This document shows, piece after piece, positions 5,636 through 7,764 of a DNA stretch of 7,764 bases. Position 1 is the stretch's first letter, and each line of letters begins with the position of its first letter. The notes below the pieces were generated by a model, which was not told the origin of the DNA, made no database searches, and saw nothing but the letters and a program-made list of their open reading frames with translations. This stretch comes from Negativicutes bacterium. GTDB taxonomy: Bacteria; Bacillota; Negativicutes; SKW292. The position numbers and the translations under genes are program-made. The stretch lies in NCBI GenBank assembly GCA_026416215.1, contig JAOAFP010000006.1, forward strand, positions 21,015 through 28,778. Direction: 5' to 3'.

Positions 5636-6232
5636 GTGGACGACGGCTTCACCCGGTTTATCGGCGAATACGGCTACCTGGCCGTATTCGCCCTTATGAC
5701 CCTGGAAGGCTTGTGCGTTCCGGTGTTTGCCGAGCTGGTGCTGGGCTTCGCCGGATTTCTTGTTTTTAGCAACCACCTTCAGCTGATCCCCACCATCGTT
5801 TCAGCCGCCGCCGGCAGCCTGCTGGGCTCCAATCTTATATACTGGCTGATGCGCCGAGGCGGCCGCCGGCTGTTGCTGCGCTGGAGCGGATACCTGCGGC
5901 TAAGCCCCCGGCGGATCGATAGCTGGTCGGCCTGGCTCGACCGCTACGGCGCCTGGATCATCATCCCCTGGCGCCAGCTGCCGGTGGTGCGGACCAAGAT
6001 CAGTATTGTCGCCGGACTGCTGGATATGCCCTACCGCCATTTCCTGCCGCCGACTGCCGTGGGTATTGCTGTCTGGTGCAGCATCGGCACGCTGGCCGGC
6101 TACCACCTCGGCAACAACTGGCGGCAGTTTATCGATTTTTTTGTCACTTTCGGCCACTACCTGATGGCTGCCGGCACAGCAGCCGCCGCAGCCGGCCTGC
6201 TGTACTGGCACCGCCGGCGCCAACGGCGGTAA
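5636..6232 (+). CDS. DedA-family inner-membrane protein
   Basis: The 198-residue polytopic protein belongs to the DedA/SNARE-associated (VTT-like) family, implicated in membrane homeostasis, proton-motive-force-dependent transport and lipid-carrier or phospholipid flipping. It shows the re-entrant segment around LEGLCVPVFAELVLGFAGF (23-41, acidic Glu24 and Glu33). The signature GAWIIIPWRQLPVVRTKISI (105-124) carries Arg113 and Arg119, spaced six apart like the two essential arginines of E. coli YqjA, and is followed by AG and the aromatic HF. Hydrophobic helices flank these, and the C-terminus is strongly basic. The start is uncertain. GTG 5636 lies only 3 bases after the deoD stop, with the best purine-rich site (GGAAG, 5617-5621) 14 bases away. 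The next start, Met21, would remove conserved sequence. Translational coupling to deoD is the likely explanation. Confidence 0.9.
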   Translation: MDDGFTRFIGEYGYLAVFALMTLEGLCVPVFAELVLGFAGFLVFSNHLQLIPTIVSAAAGSLLGSNLIYWLMRRGGRRLLLRWSGYLRLSPRRIDSWSAWLDRYGAWIIIPWRQLPVVRTKISIVAGLLDMPYRHFLPPTAVGIAVWCSIGTLAGYHLGNNWRQFIDFFVTFGHYLMAAGTAAAAAGLLYWHRRRQRR

Positions 6233-6305
6233 TCACCCCCCGCAGCTGGCCGTTCCGGAAACGACCGGCCTTCCGACCGCCAAAACATCAAAGCGTCAGA
6301 ACACA

Positions 6306-6345
6306 AAGAGCCGGCTGCCCGCCGAACGACGGGCAGCCGGCTCTT
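6306..6345. terminator. Perfect 16-bp hairpin between convergent dedA and hydrogenase genes
   Basis: AAGAGCCGGCTGCCCG (6306-6321) and its exact complement (6330-6345) flank an eight-base loop. On the minus strand the stem runs into TTTGTGTTCT, a passable U-rich tail for the hydrogenase transcript. On the plus strand the tail is only the TT of the stem plus GCCATTGTC, so rightward termination may be less efficient or rely on the hairpin itself. Confidence 0.8.
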
Positions 6346-6411
6346 GCCATTGTCAGCCTGCTGCAAACGTTCCGGTTCCGGGCGCGGTACTTCCGCCCGC
6401 CCCCCGGCCGG

Positions 6412-7764
6412 TCAGCGCTGGTGATGCCTCTGCGGGGTGTAGTGGGTGTGCAGGTAATGGTGCGATTTCTCGCCCAGCGGCTCACCCAGCCAGGTGTTGT
6501 ACAGCTCCCAGATCGCCGGGTTCTGGTGGGATTTGCGCAACGGCAGATTTGCGTCCACCCGGTAGATTCCCTCGATTCTCTTTCTGCGGGTTTCAGCATT
6601 GGTGGGAGTGGGCTGGCCACCGCCGCCGATGCAGCCGCCGGGGCAGGCCATGACTTCGATCAGGTCGTAAGGGGCCTTCCCCTCGCGGATCATTTCCATC
6701 ACCTTGCGGGCAATCGACAGGGTGTGGACCACTGCCACCCGAACCTGGACCTGGTCTTTGCCCAGCTTGGCGGCAAATTCCGGCTTCAGCTTCAGGGTGT
6801 AGGTGTGCTCGCGGATCCCGGCCAGCCCGCGGACGTCAACCATATCCGGGCTGGGCAGTTCCTCACCGGTTACCAGGAAGGCCACCGTCCGCAGTGCCGC
6901 TTCCAGCACCCCGCCGGTGGCACCGAAGATCACCCCAGCACCGGTGGTCAGGCCGAACGGCGCGTCGTAATCCTCGTGATCACAGTGCAGGAGGTCGATG
7001 CCGGCCTCCTTGATCATCCGGGCAATTTCACGGGTGGTCAGGACAATATCCACGTCCTGGCCGTACGGGCCTGACAGCTGTGGCCGCCGGCACTCGTCCT
7101 TCTTGGCCGTGCAGGGCATAATCGATACCGATACGATGTTTTTCGGGTCGATACCGGTCTTTTCCGCGTAGTAAGTTTTGGACAGGGTGCCGAACATGGC
7201 TTGGGGCGACTTGGCCGATGACAGGTGGTCGAGCAGGTCGGGGAACTGGCTCTCGGCAAAATTGACCCAGCCCGGCGAACAGGATGTGATCATCGGCATC
7301 TTGCCTTTTCCTTCGGTAAACCGTTTGATGAACTCGCTTCCTTCCTCGATGATGGTCAGATCGGCGGTGAAATCGGTGTCAAACACTTTGTCGAAGCCTA
7401 GCTTGCGCAGGGCGGATACCATCTGGCCGGTGACGATCGACCCCGGTTCGAGACCAAACTCCTCGCCCAGACACACTCTCACGGCCGGGGCGGTCTGAAC
7501 CACCACGTGCTTGTCCGGATCGGCCAGAGCCTTCCAGACCAGCCTGGTGTCATCGCGGTCAACAATCGCCCCGGTCGGACAGACCGACGAACACTGTCCG
7601 CAGTAGGTGCAGTCGGTCTGGTCGAGGCCACGGTCAAAGGCCGAGGTGACCATGGTGTTGAAGCCGCGCTTGGTAAATGCGTAAATGTCCATACCCTGGC
7701 GCTCGGAGCAGGCCCGGATGCAGCGGCCGCACAGCACGCACTTGGACTGGTCGCGGATCAGCGA
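6412..7764 (-). CDS. hydA: [FeFe] hydrogenase catalytic subunit (HndD/HydA-like), N-terminus outside the window
   Basis: The last 450 residues are present; the frame is open to the window edge. The protein interconverts protons plus electrons with hydrogen in the cytoplasm. Fragment order is as follows. Two 4Fe-4S motifs come first (C9-C12-C15-C19 and C52-C55-C58-C62, the latter CTYCGQCSSVCP). The H-cluster domain has L1 TSCSPGW (160-166), L2 MPCTAKKDE (216-224) and L3 EVMACPGGCIGGGGQP (370-385, Cys374 and Cys378). A fused small-subunit domain (about 404-441) has RKSHQNPAI and HTHYT. Family members of about 580 residues carry a 2Fe-2S and a His-ligated cluster before these, presumably outside the window. 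The architecture and LPLRKSH ending resemble the catalytic subunit of NAD(P)-linked, often electron-bifurcating hydrogenases. The partner genes (HndA/HydC, HndC/HydB) would lie upstream, to the right. L1 has Ser where many enzymes have a second Cys. Confidence 0.95.
   Translation of the reverse strand, partial: SLIRDQSKCVLCGRCIRACSERQGMDIYAFTKRGFNTMVTSAFDRGLDQTDCTYCGQCSSVCPTGAIVDRDDTRLVWKALADPDKHVVVQTAPAVRVCLGEEFGLEPGSIVTGQMVSALRKLGFDKVFDTDFTADLTIIEEGSEFIKRFTEGKGKMPMITSCSPGWVNFAESQFPDLLDHLSSAKSPQAMFGTLSKTYYAEKTGIDPKNIVSVSIMPCTAKKDECRRPQLSGPYGQDVDIVLTTREIARMIKEAGIDLLHCDHEDYDAPFGLTTGAGVIFGATGGVLEAALRTVAFLVTGEELPSPDMVDVRGLAGIREHTYTLKLKPEFAAKLGKDQVQVRVAVVHTLSIARKVMEMIREGKAPYDLIEVMACPGGCIGGGGQPTPTNAETRRKRIEGIYRVDANLPLRKSHQNPAIWELYNTWLGEPLGEKSHHYLHTHYTPQRHHQR

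Noticed and set aside
6076..7074. A 332-codon plus-strand open frame across the end of dedA and antisense to the hydrogenase gene
   Set aside because: The translation is compositionally odd, it would run through the 16-bp terminator hairpin, and the hydrogenase motifs on the opposite strand are unambiguous.
1..7764. CRISPR arrays, transposons, toxin-antitoxin pairs, phage or defence genes
   Set aside because: No direct-repeat arrays, transposase or nuclease motifs, or small overlapping gene pairs were found; every strand segment is explained by the listed genes and short intergenic elements.

Overview
This is a compact, GC-rich bacterial chromosome segment with short intergenic gaps, strongly GC-biased third codon positions and genes on alternating strands. 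Three features point to an anaerobic, motile bacterium of the Firmicutes/Bacillota type: a multidomain [FeFe] hydrogenase, an ECF-transporter S-component-like membrane protein, and a DUF342/FapA protein together with CheR. The exported protein and the general style would fit a diderm Negativicutes-like or high-GC clostridial lineage. That placement is inference; nothing in the window fixes the genus.

Layout from left to right. At 1-294 (+) is the C-terminal end of a POT-family peptide transporter. It converges on cheR (438-1232, -) and the two share a bidirectional terminator at 331-364. cheR has a near-consensus sigma-70 promoter (1336-1364, -) whose -35 box touches a 42-bp near-perfect inverted repeat (1365-1406). 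On the other side of that repeat is a small secreted protein of unknown function (1487-1837, +). Next is a two-gene tRNA operon read on the minus strand, tRNA-Asp(GTC) then tRNA-Trp(CCA). Both genes encode their CCA ends, and the operon has a clear promoter (2089-2117) and a bidirectional terminator (1867-1910). An AlkA-type DNA glycosylase (2135-2779, +) follows. Its 3' end overlaps by 12 bp the convergent gene for an orphan ECF S-component-like protein (2768-3283, -).

The right half holds a FapA/DUF342 protein (3381-4802, +) and then an apparent deoD-dedA operon: purine nucleoside phosphorylase (4916-5632) and a DedA-family membrane protein (5636-6232), driven by a sigma-70-like promoter at 4823-4851. 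A perfect 16-bp hairpin (6306-6345) separates this pair from the convergent 3' portion of an [FeFe] hydrogenase catalytic subunit (6412-7764, -), whose N-terminus lies outside the window.

Most of the window is housekeeping and accessory single genes: methylation of chemoreceptors, base excision repair, purine salvage, membrane homeostasis, peptide uptake and hydrogen metabolism. They do not form one pathway. I found no CRISPR array, insertion sequence, phage gene or recognisable defence system, and no convincing new multi-gene system. The items most worth a second look are the palindrome abutting the cheR promoter, the uncharacterised secreted protein beside it, the TSCSPGW variant of the hydrogenase active-site loop, and the Pro/Ala-rich segment in the FapA-like protein.
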